Positions 8,939-17,216 of a stretch of 50,210 nucleotides of DNA are shown in pieces (position 1 is the stretch's first letter; each line of letters begins with the position of its first letter). Below the pieces are notes generated by a model. The model was given only the letters and a program-made list of their open reading frames with translations. It ran no database searches and was not told where the DNA came from. The translations under genes and the position numbers were made by a program. Origin of the DNA: Labilithrix sp. (lineage in GTDB: Bacteria; Myxococcota_A; Polyangia; Polyangiales; Polyangiaceae). The DNA is taken from the NCBI GenBank assembly GCA_019637175.1, contig JAHBWD010000065.1, forward strand, positions 1-50,210, given 5' to 3'.

Positions 8939-10045
8939 TCACCCGGGCAGCAGCGCGCGGACCTCGTTGGCGGCGGTCGAGCTCGCCGCCGGCGCGAGGA
9001 CGCGAAGAAACGAAGCGCGCTCCGGCTCGCTGAAGCCTCCGCCCGTCTGCGCGATCCAGTGGCTCGCCGCGAGGGCGCCCGCGGAGAGCGCGAACGCGGC
9101 GTCGTTGTGCTCGGGGCCGAGCGTCAGCGGATCCGGATCGCGCTCGGCGCCGATGCGCGCGGCCGCCGCCATGAGGGCGCGATCGCGCAAGAGATCGATC
9201 GCCACGACGAGCGCGCGGATGGCCTTGGCGGCGAAGAGCGCGCGCGTGGCGCGACCGAGCGCGGTGTCGACTTGCTTCTCCGGCAGGAGGCCGAACGCCC
9301 GCAGCACGAGCGTGCGCCCGGCGTTCGTCGCGCAGAGCGCGAGGCTCTCGTGCCGCCACACGAAGGCCGGCGCGGCGCGGTTGATCGCGGCGAGATCGGT
9401 CAGCGGCGTCTTCGCGAGGATGGCCTCGACCACCGACGTGAAGCGCGCCGGATCGACCGAAGCTCCGCTCGTCGGCAGATCCATGAGCGGGCGCGGTGTG
9501 CGGATCTGTTGCACGCGTCGGATCTCGGGCCACGCCGTCAGGCGGCGCGGCGGCTCTTCGCCCAGGAACGTCTCCGACCCGGTCCACCACTTGAGCTGCA
9601 CGTCGGTGCGCGCGAGATCGAACATGCGCGAGAGCCACGTGTGACGCGAGAGCGCGTCGCCCACGCTCCGCGGCGAGGGAACGCGCTCGAGCGTCTTCTC
9701 GATCACCGAGAGGATGCGCTGCGGGCCGCTCCGGCGAAAGAGCGCGTCGAACCCCGGGTGGGTCGCCTGCACGAGATCGTGCAGCGTCGCGGCGAGCGCC
9801 CATTCGTGGCCGTTCGGCGCCTGCTCGAACCGGTCGACGGGCGCGAGCTTGCGCGCGATGCGCACGCGCGCGAGGTCGCAGCGCGAGAGCGCGTCGAAGT
9901 CGGCGGGCGCGCGACCGTCGCCGATCGAGAGCGCGTTCTTTCCGCCGAACGGTTTGCCCGGCTTCATTTCGCCGCCGAGCACGAGCGGCGCGAGGAACGT
10001 CGTGAAGAGGCGATCGCACAGGGCTTGCGCGTCGTCTTTCGCCAT
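8939..10045 (-). CDS. Unrecognised protein, second gene of a coupled pair
   Basis: 368 residues, mostly helical, no signal peptide or membrane segment, so probably cytoplasmic. Visible patches are a conserved-looking N-terminal segment (LAPLVLGGEMKPGKPFGGK), a central Trp-rich stretch (VQLKWWTGSETFLGEEPP) and a helical C-terminal half with repeated Ala/Leu helices (TRALFAAKAIRALVVAIDLLRDRALMAAA). I do not recognise a family. Its ATG follows the TAG of the upstream gene with no base between, so translation is almost certainly coupled and the two proteins probably act together in similar amounts. Convergent with the serine hydrolase. Confidence 0.75.
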   Translation of the reverse strand: MAKDDAQALCDRLFTTFLAPLVLGGEMKPGKPFGGKNALSIGDGRAPADFDALSRCDLARVRIARKLAPVDRFEQAPNGHEWALAATLHDLVQATHPGFDALFRRSGPQRILSVIEKTLERVPSPRSVGDALSRHTWLSRMFDLARTDVQLKWWTGSETFLGEEPPRRLTAWPEIRRVQQIRTPRPLMDLPTSGASVDPARFTSVVEAILAKTPLTDLAAINRAAPAFVWRHESLALCATNAGRTLVLRAFGLLPEKQVDTALGRATRALFAAKAIRALVVAIDLLRDRALMAAAARIGAERDPDPLTLGPEHNDAAFALSAGALAASHWIAQTGGGFSEPERASFLRVLAPAASSTAANEVRALLPG

Positions 10046-11572
10046 CTAGCCCTTCGCCTCCCCGGCCGGAAGCTGCGGCACGCCCTCCTGCGGGGCGGGA
10101 GGCGGCGTGACCTGCGAGAGCGCGAACACCCCGAGCGGCTCGAGCTTCAGATCGACCGGCGCCTCTTCGAGCGCGCGATGGATCGCGTCGGCCACGATGG
10201 GCTCCCACGCTTGCGCTTCGAGCAGCGCGCTCTCGAGCGGAGAGAACGCGCTCTCCTCGACCGCCATCGGCCGCGCGCCGGTGTCGATGAAGAGCACCTG
10301 CGACGACGACGCGCCGAGCGCCCGATAGAGCACCTCGGGCGCGACCGCGGGCGTCACGTCGTAGCCCGCGGGGATGTAGAGCGACGGGTGGATCTCGACG
10401 AAGAACGTCCCGAGCGGGATCGCCTCGATGCCCGAGCTCGAGCGGAGGAACGCGCCGCGATGCGTGAGCGCGATCTGCGTGCGGAGGATCGTCTGGTGCG
10501 GAAGCGCGTAGGCGATGCGCCGGAGCAGCGAGATCTGCGCCGGGTCGATCCACGTCGCCGTCACGTTCTTCCACGGCGAAGGCGAGGGCACGACGCGCAG
10601 AGGCACGCGGACGGGATCGGGGAGGCCGGTCGCGGTCGCGGTCGCGCTCTCGCCGCCGTCGACCTGACGCAGCTCGACGCGGGCGAACGCGCGCAGATCG
10701 CCCATCTGCGGCGTCTTCTCGAGCGTCCACGGCTCGTCGCCCCGGCCGCGCAGCAGCACGAGCCCGCCGGCGTCGAAGACCGGGCACGCGCGCAGCGCGA
10801 CCGGATGGCGATAGCCCATCTCGACGGCGACGCCCGGCCCCGCGGGCAGGAACGTCGTGATCCCCGGCGTCGCCGCCATGAGCGGGCGCATGCGCTTCGG
10901 CAGATCGGGGATCTTCATCACGTACCGGCGCACGGGCCCTTCGTCGAACGCGCTCTGCGGCGGCCACTCGGCGACCGCGACCTCGCCCTCGACGCGCGAG
11001 CGCACGAAGTAGTGGATGAGCGCAGGCCCGAGCCCTTGCTCGGCGACGATGTAGCGCGCGCCGCTCTCCTCGAGCGTCGACGGATCGACGTGAGGCATGA
11101 GCCGAAGCAGGAGCGACTTGAGCCCGACCTCCTTGTCGAGCTCGTACACCTGCGTGAAGCGATCGTGATAGAGCACGAGCGCGGCGTCGGTGGAGATGAG
11201 CTGCGTCGCGTCGTAGCCGAACGGCGCTGCGGCATCGCGGTACTGAACGAAGTGGCGGCTCGTCCCGGTGAAGGTGAAGCCGCCGACGAGCCGCGCCGTT
11301 TCGGCGACGCGATCCATGCGGTCGGACGACTCGGCCGCGAACGAGAGCGTGATCTCGCGCGTGCCGAGCTTGCTCCGCACGATCTGGATTTGCAGGCTCG
11401 GCATCAGGTCTTCGAGCGAGTGCTCGCGTGTGTAAACGCTGAGCCAGGCCACGAGACGGTCGAGCGACGGCAGGAGCACGAGCCCCTTGGCGCCGAGGGC
11501 GACGCCCTTGCCCTCGAGCCCCAACCCGGGGGTGCGGAGGCGCGTCTGATGGAGTGCGATACGCTCCAGCAT
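10046..11572 (-). CDS. Unrecognised large protein, first gene of a coupled pair
   Basis: 508 residues from the ATG at 11570-11572 (MLERIALHQTRLRTPG). The frame stays open further upstream, but that would run into the start of the divergent peptidase. No signal peptide. The protein looks beta-rich in the middle (strands such as VAVEMGYRHPVALRACPVF and GGLVLLRGRGDEPWTLEK) with an alpha/beta N-terminal region (LPSLDRLVAWLSVYTREHS) and a C-terminal part carrying SLYIPAGYDVTPAVAPEVLYRALG. I see no nucleotide-binding loop or catalytic triad. It precedes the 368-residue gene without a gap and has its own promoter space of 60 bases shared with the M13 peptidase. Function unknown. Confidence 0.75.
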   Translation of the reverse strand: MLERIALHQTRLRTPGLGLEGKGVALGAKGLVLLPSLDRLVAWLSVYTREHSLEDLMPSLQIQIVRSKLGTREITLSFAAESSDRMDRVAETARLVGGFTFTGTSRHFVQYRDAAAPFGYDATQLISTDAALVLYHDRFTQVYELDKEVGLKSLLLRLMPHVDPSTLEESGARYIVAEQGLGPALIHYFVRSRVEGEVAVAEWPPQSAFDEGPVRRYVMKIPDLPKRMRPLMAATPGITTFLPAGPGVAVEMGYRHPVALRACPVFDAGGLVLLRGRGDEPWTLEKTPQMGDLRAFARVELRQVDGGESATATATGLPDPVRVPLRVVPSPSPWKNVTATWIDPAQISLLRRIAYALPHQTILRTQIALTHRGAFLRSSSGIEAIPLGTFFVEIHPSLYIPAGYDVTPAVAPEVLYRALGASSSQVLFIDTGARPMAVEESAFSPLESALLEAQAWEPIVADAIHRALEEAPVDLKLEPLGVFALSQVTPPPAPQEGVPQLPAGEAKG

Positions 11573-11584
11573 CGTCAGGGACGA

Positions 11585-11619
11585 GCAAGCATAGCGCTTG
11601 CAACGCCTCGCTTGCGAGG
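11585..11619. promoter_or_regulatory. Paired palindromes in divergent promoter
   Basis: Between the divergent starts at 11572 and 11633 lie GCAAGC-ATAGC-GCTTGC (11585-11601) and CCTCGC-TT-GCGAGG (11606-11619). Both share the half-site CGCTTGC (11595-11601 and 11610-11615 plus flank). Two dyads within 35 bases of a 60-base divergent region are a reasonable candidate for a dimeric repressor site controlling both directions. Confidence 0.42.
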
Positions 11620-11632
11620 GCATACGCAGGCC

Positions 11633-13732
11633 ATGCGCGCCGCTTTGGTTTCCGCCGTCATCGTCGCTTCCGTCGTCATGGGCTCGTGTGGAGGCGAAGC
11701 GCCGCTGCCGTCGAATCCCGGCACGACCGTGCTGGCGCGCCCGGCGACGACGTCGGCCCCCTCCGTCGCGACGCCCTCCGGCGTCGACAAGGGCGCGCTC
11801 GATCCGAGCGTCTCGCCGTGCGACGACTTCTACCAGTACGCGTGCGGCGGATGGATCAAGGCGACGGAGATCCCGGCCGACGAGTCGTCGTGGTACCGAA
11901 GCTTCAGCGTCATCCACGAGCGCAACGAGGAGATCCTCAAGGGCATCCTCGAGGCCAAGGCGAAGGGCGGCGCCGAGGAGCGCGACGACAAGTACGGCAA
12001 GGTGCTCGGCGATTTCTATGCATCATGCATGGATGAAGCGGGCATCGAGAAGGCGGGCACGAAGCCCCTCGAGCCGTGGCTCAAGGCGATCGACGACGTG
12101 AAGGATCCCGCCTCGCTCACGAAGGCGCTCGGCAAGCTCCAGGCCGAGGGCCTGGGCATGGTGTTCGATCTCGGCTCGGCGCAAGACTTCAACGACGCGA
12201 CGCAGGTCGTCGGCATGCTCTGGCAGGGCGGGCTCGGGATGCCCGAGCGCGAGTATTACATCGACACGAAGAACGCGAAGATGAACGAGCTGCGCGGCAA
12301 GTACGAGCAGCACGTCGCCGCGATGATGCAGCTCGCGGGCGAGCCGGAGGCAAAAGCGAAGGCTTCGGCGAAGACGGTCCTCAAGATCGAGACGATGCTC
12401 GCCGAGGCGTGGATGTCGAAGGAGGATCGCCGCGAGCCGAAGAAGATCAACCACCGGGCCACGCGCGCCGAGCTGCCGAAGGTCGCGCCCGGCATCGCGT
12501 GGGACCCGTGGCTCGACGCGGCCGGCGCCAAGGGCGTCACGGTGTTCAACGTGGCGCAGCCCGACTTCATGAAGGCCGTCGGTCAGATGATCAACGGCAA
12601 GGTGTCGATCGCCGACTGGAAGACGTACCTGCGCTGGCACCTCCACCGGCACACGGCCGATCTGCTCCCGAAGCGGTTCGTCGACGAGAAGTTCAAGTGG
12701 CGCCAGACGCTCGTAGGCGCGAAGGAGCTGCCGGCGCGATGGAAGCGCTGCGTGCGCGCGGTCGACGGCGGCATGGGCGAGGCGCTCGCGATCCCGTTCG
12801 TGAAGAAGACGCTCGGCGGAGAGGGCAAGGCCGTCGTCGTCGGCATGGTCCAGGCGATCGAGGCCTCGATGCACGAGAACCTCGAGAAGCTCGCGTGGAT
12901 GGACGACGCGACCCGCAAAGCCGCGTTCACCAAGCTCGGCCGGATCGCGAACAAGATCGCCTTCCCCGATCGCTGGCGCTCGTACGACGGCCTCACGATC
13001 GGGCGCGAGACGTATCTGTCGAACATGCTCGCCGCGAGCGCGTTCGAGCACGCGCGGCAGCTCGCGAAGATCGGCAAGCCCGTCGATCGCGCCGAGTGGC
13101 AGATGAGCCCGCCGACGGTAAACGCGTACTACGACGCGCAGCTCAACGAGATGGTGTTCCCCGCGGGCATCCTCCAGCCGCCGTTCTATTCGAACGCGGC
13201 GCCCATGCCGACCAACTTCGGCGGCATCGGCATGGTGATGGGCCACGAGCTCACGCACGGCTTCGACGACGAGGGCCGCCAGTTCGACGCCGAGGGAAAC
13301 CTGAAAGACTGGTGGTCGGGCAACGTGAACGGCGAGTTCGAGCGCCGCGCCGAGTGCGTGAAGAAGCAGTTCGACGCGTACACCGTGCTCGGCGACGTGC
13401 ACGTCAACGGCAAGCTCACCCTCGGCGAGAACATCGCCGATCTCGGCGGCGTCAAGCTCGCCTACAAGGCGATGAAGTCGAAGCTCGCGAGCGCGCACGC
13501 GCGAGGCGCCGGCGAGCACACCGCCGAGCAGGAGTACTTCCTCGGCTTCGCCCAGGGCTGGTGCGGCAAGATCCGCGACGAGGCGCTCCGTCACCTCGTG
13601 GCGACGAACCCGCACTCCCCCGCCGTCTATCGCGTCAACGGCCCGCTCTCGAACACGCCCGAGTTCGCCGAGGCGTTCGCCTGCAGGCCCGACGCGAAGA
13701 TGGTCCGCAAGGAGCGCTGCGAGGTCTGGTAG
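11633..13732 (+). CDS. M13-family zinc metallopeptidase (neprilysin/PepO type), lipoprotein
   Basis: Endopeptidase expected to act on peptides in the periplasm or at the cell surface. 699 residues from the ATG at 11633, preferred because it gives the signal RAALVSAVIVASVVMGSC (lipobox, Cys 19). Family hallmarks are in order: SPCDDFYQYACGGW near residue 62, N497-A-Y-Y in VNAYYDAQLNEMVFPAGI, the zinc site H538-E-L-T-H542 in GHELTHGFDDEG, and G-E599-N-I-A-D603-L-G-G with the third zinc ligand Glu and the catalytic Asp. The C-terminal CRPDAKMVRKERCEVW matches the CxVW end of the family. Length is usual for M13. All catalytic residues are intact. Ends 3 bases from the convergent desaturase. Confidence 0.95.
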   Translation: MRAALVSAVIVASVVMGSCGGEAPLPSNPGTTVLARPATTSAPSVATPSGVDKGALDPSVSPCDDFYQYACGGWIKATEIPADESSWYRSFSVIHERNEEILKGILEAKAKGGAEERDDKYGKVLGDFYASCMDEAGIEKAGTKPLEPWLKAIDDVKDPASLTKALGKLQAEGLGMVFDLGSAQDFNDATQVVGMLWQGGLGMPEREYYIDTKNAKMNELRGKYEQHVAAMMQLAGEPEAKAKASAKTVLKIETMLAEAWMSKEDRREPKKINHRATRAELPKVAPGIAWDPWLDAAGAKGVTVFNVAQPDFMKAVGQMINGKVSIADWKTYLRWHLHRHTADLLPKRFVDEKFKWRQTLVGAKELPARWKRCVRAVDGGMGEALAIPFVKKTLGGEGKAVVVGMVQAIEASMHENLEKLAWMDDATRKAAFTKLGRIANKIAFPDRWRSYDGLTIGRETYLSNMLAASAFEHARQLAKIGKPVDRAEWQMSPPTVNAYYDAQLNEMVFPAGILQPPFYSNAAPMPTNFGGIGMVMGHELTHGFDDEGRQFDAEGNLKDWWSGNVNGEFERRAECVKKQFDAYTVLGDVHVNGKLTLGENIADLGGVKLAYKAMKSKLASAHARGAGEHTAEQEYFLGFAQGWCGKIRDEALRHLVATNPHSPAVYRVNGPLSNTPEFAEAFACRPDAKMVRKERCEVW

Positions 13733-13735
13733 TCG

Positions 13736-14506
13736 CTACTCGGCGGCGGCGCCGCCGACCTCGGCCTCGTCGAGCGCGCGCATCGGCTTGAGCTCGATGA
13801 TGCCCGCCCAGCCGAGGACGCGCATCACGTGGTAGGTCGGATCGACCTCGAACCAGCGCACCGCGAAGTTCGCGCGCATCGCGTACTTGTGGTGGTTGTT
13901 CTGGAACAGCTCGCCGAGCGTCAAGAAGTCGAAGACGAGCGTGTTGCGCGAGACGTCGTCGCTCTCGAAGTTCCGGTAGCCGTAGCGGTGACCGCACCAG
14001 TTGACGATCGCGCCGTGGATCGGCCCCATCACGAAGTGCGCCGGCAAGAGCAGCCACATCCACCACTGCGTCGCGAACGCCGCGTAGAACGCCGTGTAGC
14101 CGAGGATCCACGTGATGCGCATCGGCCAGCTCTGGCTGAAGCGATCGAGCGCCGGCCAGTCGGGCACGTCCTTCTCGAAGCGCGGCTCCGGCGTCTCGCG
14201 GCGGTAGGCGAAGGCGTCGTAGCGCTTCTTCGTCGCCAACATCATGCGGAAGACGTCGGGGTGGTTCTCCGGCGAGTGCGGGTCGCGCTCCGTGTCGCTG
14301 AAGGCATGATGCATGCGATGAAGGATCGCGTAGCCGCGCGCCGACAAGAAGCTCGACCCCTGCGTCAGGTACGTGCAGAGGTGGAAGAAACGCTCCCAGC
14401 GCTTCGACATCGTGAACTGCTTGTGCGCGCCGTAGCGGTGGAGGAAGAAGGTCTGAAAGAAGACCGACGAGACCCAGTGGCCCACGAAGAAGAACGCAAT
14501 CGCCAT
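13736..14506 (-). CDS. Fatty acid desaturase (acyl-CoA/acyl-lipid type)
   Basis: Membrane di-iron enzyme introducing a double bond into fatty acyl chains. 256 residues with the three His boxes: H23-RYGA-H28, H63-RM-H66-H67 in ILHRMHHAFSDTERDPHSP, and QNN-H205-H206-K, plus the additional NWCGH173RYGYRNF that supplies a further iron ligand in delta-9 type enzymes. Hydrophobic stretches flank the first box (AIAFFFVGHWVSSVFFQTFF) and occupy about 130-165 (ITWILGYTAFYAAF, WLLLPAHFVM). The start at 14506 gives a protein slightly shorter at the N-terminus than some relatives, though the first TM is present. It is last in the minus-strand run, 70 bases after rsmE, and may have its own promoter. Confidence 0.9.
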   Translation of the reverse strand: MAIAFFFVGHWVSSVFFQTFFLHRYGAHKQFTMSKRWERFFHLCTYLTQGSSFLSARGYAILHRMHHAFSDTERDPHSPENHPDVFRMMLATKKRYDAFAYRRETPEPRFEKDVPDWPALDRFSQSWPMRITWILGYTAFYAAFATQWWMWLLLPAHFVMGPIHGAIVNWCGHRYGYRNFESDDVSRNTLVFDFLTLGELFQNNHHKYAMRANFAVRWFEVDPTYHVMRVLGWAGIIELKPMRALDEAEVGGAAAE

Positions 14507-14576
14507 GGCGACGCGGACTCTAGGGCTCGCCGCGGCTCGGCGCTCGACATCGTTCGGTCATATCGTCACGGGACGG

Positions 14577-15323
14577 TCATGACGTCGCGTCGCCGCTGCG
14601 AAGCACGAGGACGGCGCCCAGGATCGCCGCCGCGACCGTCTCGGTTCGTAAGACGAATCTGCCGAGAGAAGCGGGCGCGAAGCCCGCTACGCGCGCCTCT
14701 TCGACCTCAGCCTGCGTGAGGCCGCCCTCGGGTCCGATCGCGAACGCGAGCGGAGCCGCGCGAGCGACGGCGTCGCGGAGCGCGGGCCCGATGGGAGCGG
14801 TCGCGCTCTCCCACAGGCACCATCGCGCGTCGCTCTCGCGCGCCGCCGCCTCGAGCGCAGCGCCCCAGCCGAGGATCCCCTCGATCGCCGGCGGGTCGGC
14901 GCGCCCGCACTGTCGCGCAGCCTGCTCGGCGATGCGCCGCCAGCGATCGATCTTGCCCGCGGCGCGATCGCCCTCGGCCTTCACGACGGAGCGCGACGTG
15001 CGCGCGACGATGATGCGCGTCGCGCCGAGCTCGGTCGCGTCGCGCACGACGGCGTCGACCTTGTCGCCCTTGGCGAGCGCGTACACGAAGACGACGGGCG
15101 CCTCCGCGACGACGCGCGCGGGCCGGAGCGCGCCGACGGTCACGCGCGCGGCGTCGCCCGAGACGTCGTCGATCGTGACGTCTGCCTCGACGCGCGCTTC
15201 GGGATCGAACGCGACGAACCGATCGCCGATCCGCAGCCGAAGCACGCGGCAGAGGTGGTGCGAGACGTCGCTCGGGAGCGCGCGCACGCCGGGCGCGAGC
15301 GCGGCGATCGGCGCGCGGATCAT
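14577..15323 (-). CDS. rsmE: 16S rRNA m3U1498 methyltransferase
   Basis: Methylates N3 of U1498 in 16S rRNA using SAM. 248 residues starting MIRAPIAALAPG. The N-terminal PUA-like domain (HHLCRVLRLRIGDRFVAFD) precedes the SPOUT domain, recognised by EAPVVFVYALAKGDKVDAVV, ATELGATRIIVARTSRSVV, WRRIAEQAARQCGRADPP, the knot loop AIGPEGGLTQAEVEEA, and LGRFVLRTETVAAAIL. These blocks match RsmE throughout. The ATG overlaps the stop of prmA by four bases (ATGA), so the two modification genes are translationally coupled, an arrangement often seen in bacteria. Confidence 0.95.
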   Translation of the reverse strand: MIRAPIAALAPGVRALPSDVSHHLCRVLRLRIGDRFVAFDPEARVEADVTIDDVSGDAARVTVGALRPARVVAEAPVVFVYALAKGDKVDAVVRDATELGATRIIVARTSRSVVKAEGDRAAGKIDRWRRIAEQAARQCGRADPPAIEGILGWGAALEAAARESDARWCLWESATAPIGPALRDAVARAAPLAFAIGPEGGLTQAEVEEARVAGFAPASLGRFVLRTETVAAAILGAVLVLRSGDATS

Positions 15324-16183
15324 CGCTTCTTGCGCAGCGCGAGGAGGACCCACTCGCCGAGCGCGGGCGCGTCGAGCAGCTCCATGTCGGCGTACGCGGC
15401 GCGGACGTCGTCTCTCTGGGGCACGAGGATGCCAGAGAGCAAGAGGAGGCCGCCCGGCTCTACGCGCGCGCGCAGATCGGCCGCCATCGGGATCAAGACG
15501 CGCGCCTCGATGTTCGCGACGACGAGCGGCGCGGTCGCGTCGAGCGCGGTCACGTCGGTCGTGCTCGCGTCGACGCGATCGCCGAGGCCGTTGCGCGCCG
15601 CGTTCTCGCGGGTCACGTCGATCGCTTCTTGGTCGACGTCGACCGCGATCGCGCGCGCGGCGCCGAGCGCGATCGCGACGAGCGCGAGGATCCCGCTGCC
15701 GCAGCCGACGTCGATCACGAGCCGGTCTCTCACCTCCGAGGCGTGCGCCTGGATCGCGCGCGCGACGAGGCGCGTCGTCTCGTGGAGGCCGGTGCCGAAC
15801 GCGCGCCCGGGCTCGAGCTCGAGCACCTTCTCGCCCGGCTTGGCCTCGTAGGGCTCCCACGGCGGGCGAACGATCATCCCGTCGGCGATCGCGTAAGGCT
15901 TGTAGTGCTCCTTCCACGCGTCGCGCCAGGCGTCGCCGACGACCTCTTCGTAGCGCGGAGACATCGCGCTCTCGAGCTCGGCGATCGCGCTCTCGGCGTC
16001 GCTCCTCGTCGCGAACGCCGCGACGAGCGTCACCTTGCCGGCCGCAGCGCTCTTCGCGAGCGTCGTCTCGTCGCGCTCTTCGACGCCTTCGGCGCCGAGC
16101 TCGAAGAGCAGCGCGCTCGTCTCGTCGACCGCGTCGGGATCGACGTCGACGTGCACGAAGGGATATCGAGGCTCTCCGCTCAT
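15320..16183 (-). CDS. prmA: Ribosomal protein L11 methyltransferase
   Basis: Trimethylates ribosomal protein L11 with SAM. 287 residues. The N-terminal ferredoxin-like L11-binding domain covers about the first 85 residues (YPFVHVDVDPDAVDETSALL); the linker and catalytic domain show AWRDAWKEHYKPYAI, GRAFGTGLHETTRL, the SAM-binding loop VIDVGCGSGILALVA, VDVDQEAIDVTRENAA and the VVANIEARVLIPMA motif that positions the substrate amino group. Length fits PrmA. It starts 16 bases after the TPR gene and overlaps rsmE by four bases, so all three are probably on one transcript. Confidence 0.95.
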   Translation of the reverse strand: MSGEPRYPFVHVDVDPDAVDETSALLFELGAEGVEERDETTLAKSAAAGKVTLVAAFATRSDAESAIAELESAMSPRYEEVVGDAWRDAWKEHYKPYAIADGMIVRPPWEPYEAKPGEKVLELEPGRAFGTGLHETTRLVARAIQAHASEVRDRLVIDVGCGSGILALVAIALGAARAIAVDVDQEAIDVTRENAARNGLGDRVDASTTDVTALDATAPLVVANIEARVLIPMAADLRARVEPGGLLLLSGILVPQRDDVRAAYADMELLDAPALGEWVLLALRKKR

Positions 16184-16199
16184 GGGGGCGATCGGAAGA

Positions 16200-17159
16200 T
16201 CAGCGCGACGCCTCGCCGATGCTCACGCTCACCGTCGACGTTCCGCGCCCCCCGCCCGGCGGCGTCGACGAGCTGAACACGCCGGCGAGCGCGAGCCCTC
16301 CGAAGATCGCCGCGGCGCCGAGGATGCCGCCGCCGATCGCGAGCGGGAGCACCCAGCCCTTGCTCGGCTCGGGCACCGCGATGCGGAGCGGCGCGGTCGG
16401 ATCGCCGCGCTGCGCGATCACGTTGCCCGCGCCGTCGAGCACCTCGAAGTAGTAGTCGACGACCGGCGGCTTGACGCTCTCCGCGGGGATCTGCGCCCGC
16501 ACCGCGTCGCCGTCGACGGTGGCCATCGCCTCGGTGAAATCGCCCTTGCTGCCGACGCGGTAGTAGAGCTTCACGCTGCCGGAGCGCTGATCGGGATCGT
16601 CGAGGCGCCCGCGCAGATCGACCGCCTTCTCGGGATCGACCTGCGTCGGCGAGCCGTGCTTGAGAACGACGGGCTTCATCGGCTCTTCGTCTTTGACGAG
16701 CCCGGGACGGCCGTCGGCCTCCCACTTCGCGCGCACGGTCTTGAAGAAGTCGCGGAAGCGCGGCGACTCGGTCTGCGGGAGCTGGTAGTCGGGCTGCTGC
16801 ACGAGCAGGCCGCGCACCGCGCTCTCGGCCTCGTCTTTGCGGCCGAGGGTGATGTAGTTGAGCGCGAGGAGGCGATAGATCTCGACCTTCTGCTCCTTCG
16901 TGTTCGTCGGGCGCAAGAGCGCCGCGGAGAGCGTCTGGATCGACTCTTCGTACTGCTGATCTTCGAACTGCGCTTGCCCCTTCTGGATCAGATCCTGCGG
17001 TTGCGCAGGAGCAGGGGCGGGCTTGGCCGGAGCGGCCGGCTTCGTCGCTTGCGCCATGCGCACGCCGGGCTCGCGCCACTCGGCCGACGCGGGACGGACG
17101 ATCCCCATCATGTGCAGGCACGCGAGCAGCGAAAGGAAGGCGCCGAAGCGACGTTTCAT
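16200..17159 (-). CDS. Exported TPR-containing protein with C-terminal membrane segment
   Basis: 319 residues. N-terminal signal peptide (RRFGAFLSLLACLHMMGIVRPASA), then a Pro/Ala/Lys linker. A TPR-like helical region sits at about 55-125 (QKGQAQFEDQQYEESIQTL, VEIYRLLALNYITLGRKDEAE). The middle is beta-rich (GSVKLYYRVGSKGDFTEA, VVDYYFEVLDGAGNVIAQRG), followed by a C-terminal hydrophobic helix WVLPLAIGGGILGAAAIFGG and a short Ser/Gly tail. The arrangement TPR, Fn-like domain, TM is common among myxobacterial envelope proteins encoded next to Ser/Thr kinases. It probably lies in the periplasm anchored by the C-terminal helix; function unknown. Upstream is the PEGA-like gene, downstream prmA. 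Confidence 0.78.
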   Translation of the reverse strand: MKRRFGAFLSLLACLHMMGIVRPASAEWREPGVRMAQATKPAAPAKPAPAPAQPQDLIQKGQAQFEDQQYEESIQTLSAALLRPTNTKEQKVEIYRLLALNYITLGRKDEAESAVRGLLVQQPDYQLPQTESPRFRDFFKTVRAKWEADGRPGLVKDEEPMKPVVLKHGSPTQVDPEKAVDLRGRLDDPDQRSGSVKLYYRVGSKGDFTEAMATVDGDAVRAQIPAESVKPPVVDYYFEVLDGAGNVIAQRGDPTAPLRIAVPEPSKGWVLPLAIGGGILGAAAIFGGLALAGVFSSSTPPGGGRGTSTVSVSIGEASR

Positions 17160-17190
17160 GGCTCGCGAGGGTACGGCTCGCGGCCCGCGG

Positions 17191-17216
17191 CGTCTACCCG
17201 TCTACGAGGCGTCTAC
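17191..17216. repeat. Three copies of CGTCTAC between two envelope genes
   Basis: CGTCTAC occurs at 17191-17197, 17199-17205 and 17210-17216, the last overlapping the stop codon of the PEGA-like gene (TAG, 17213-17215). Spacings are 8 and 11 bases. It lies 30-57 bases before the TPR gene start, so it could be a protein-binding array or simple local repetition. Confidence 0.35.

Noticed and set aside
9059..11632. Much longer N-terminus for the M13 peptidase
   Set aside because: It would be antisense to the coupled pair at 8939-11572, and the lipoprotein signal begins at 11633.
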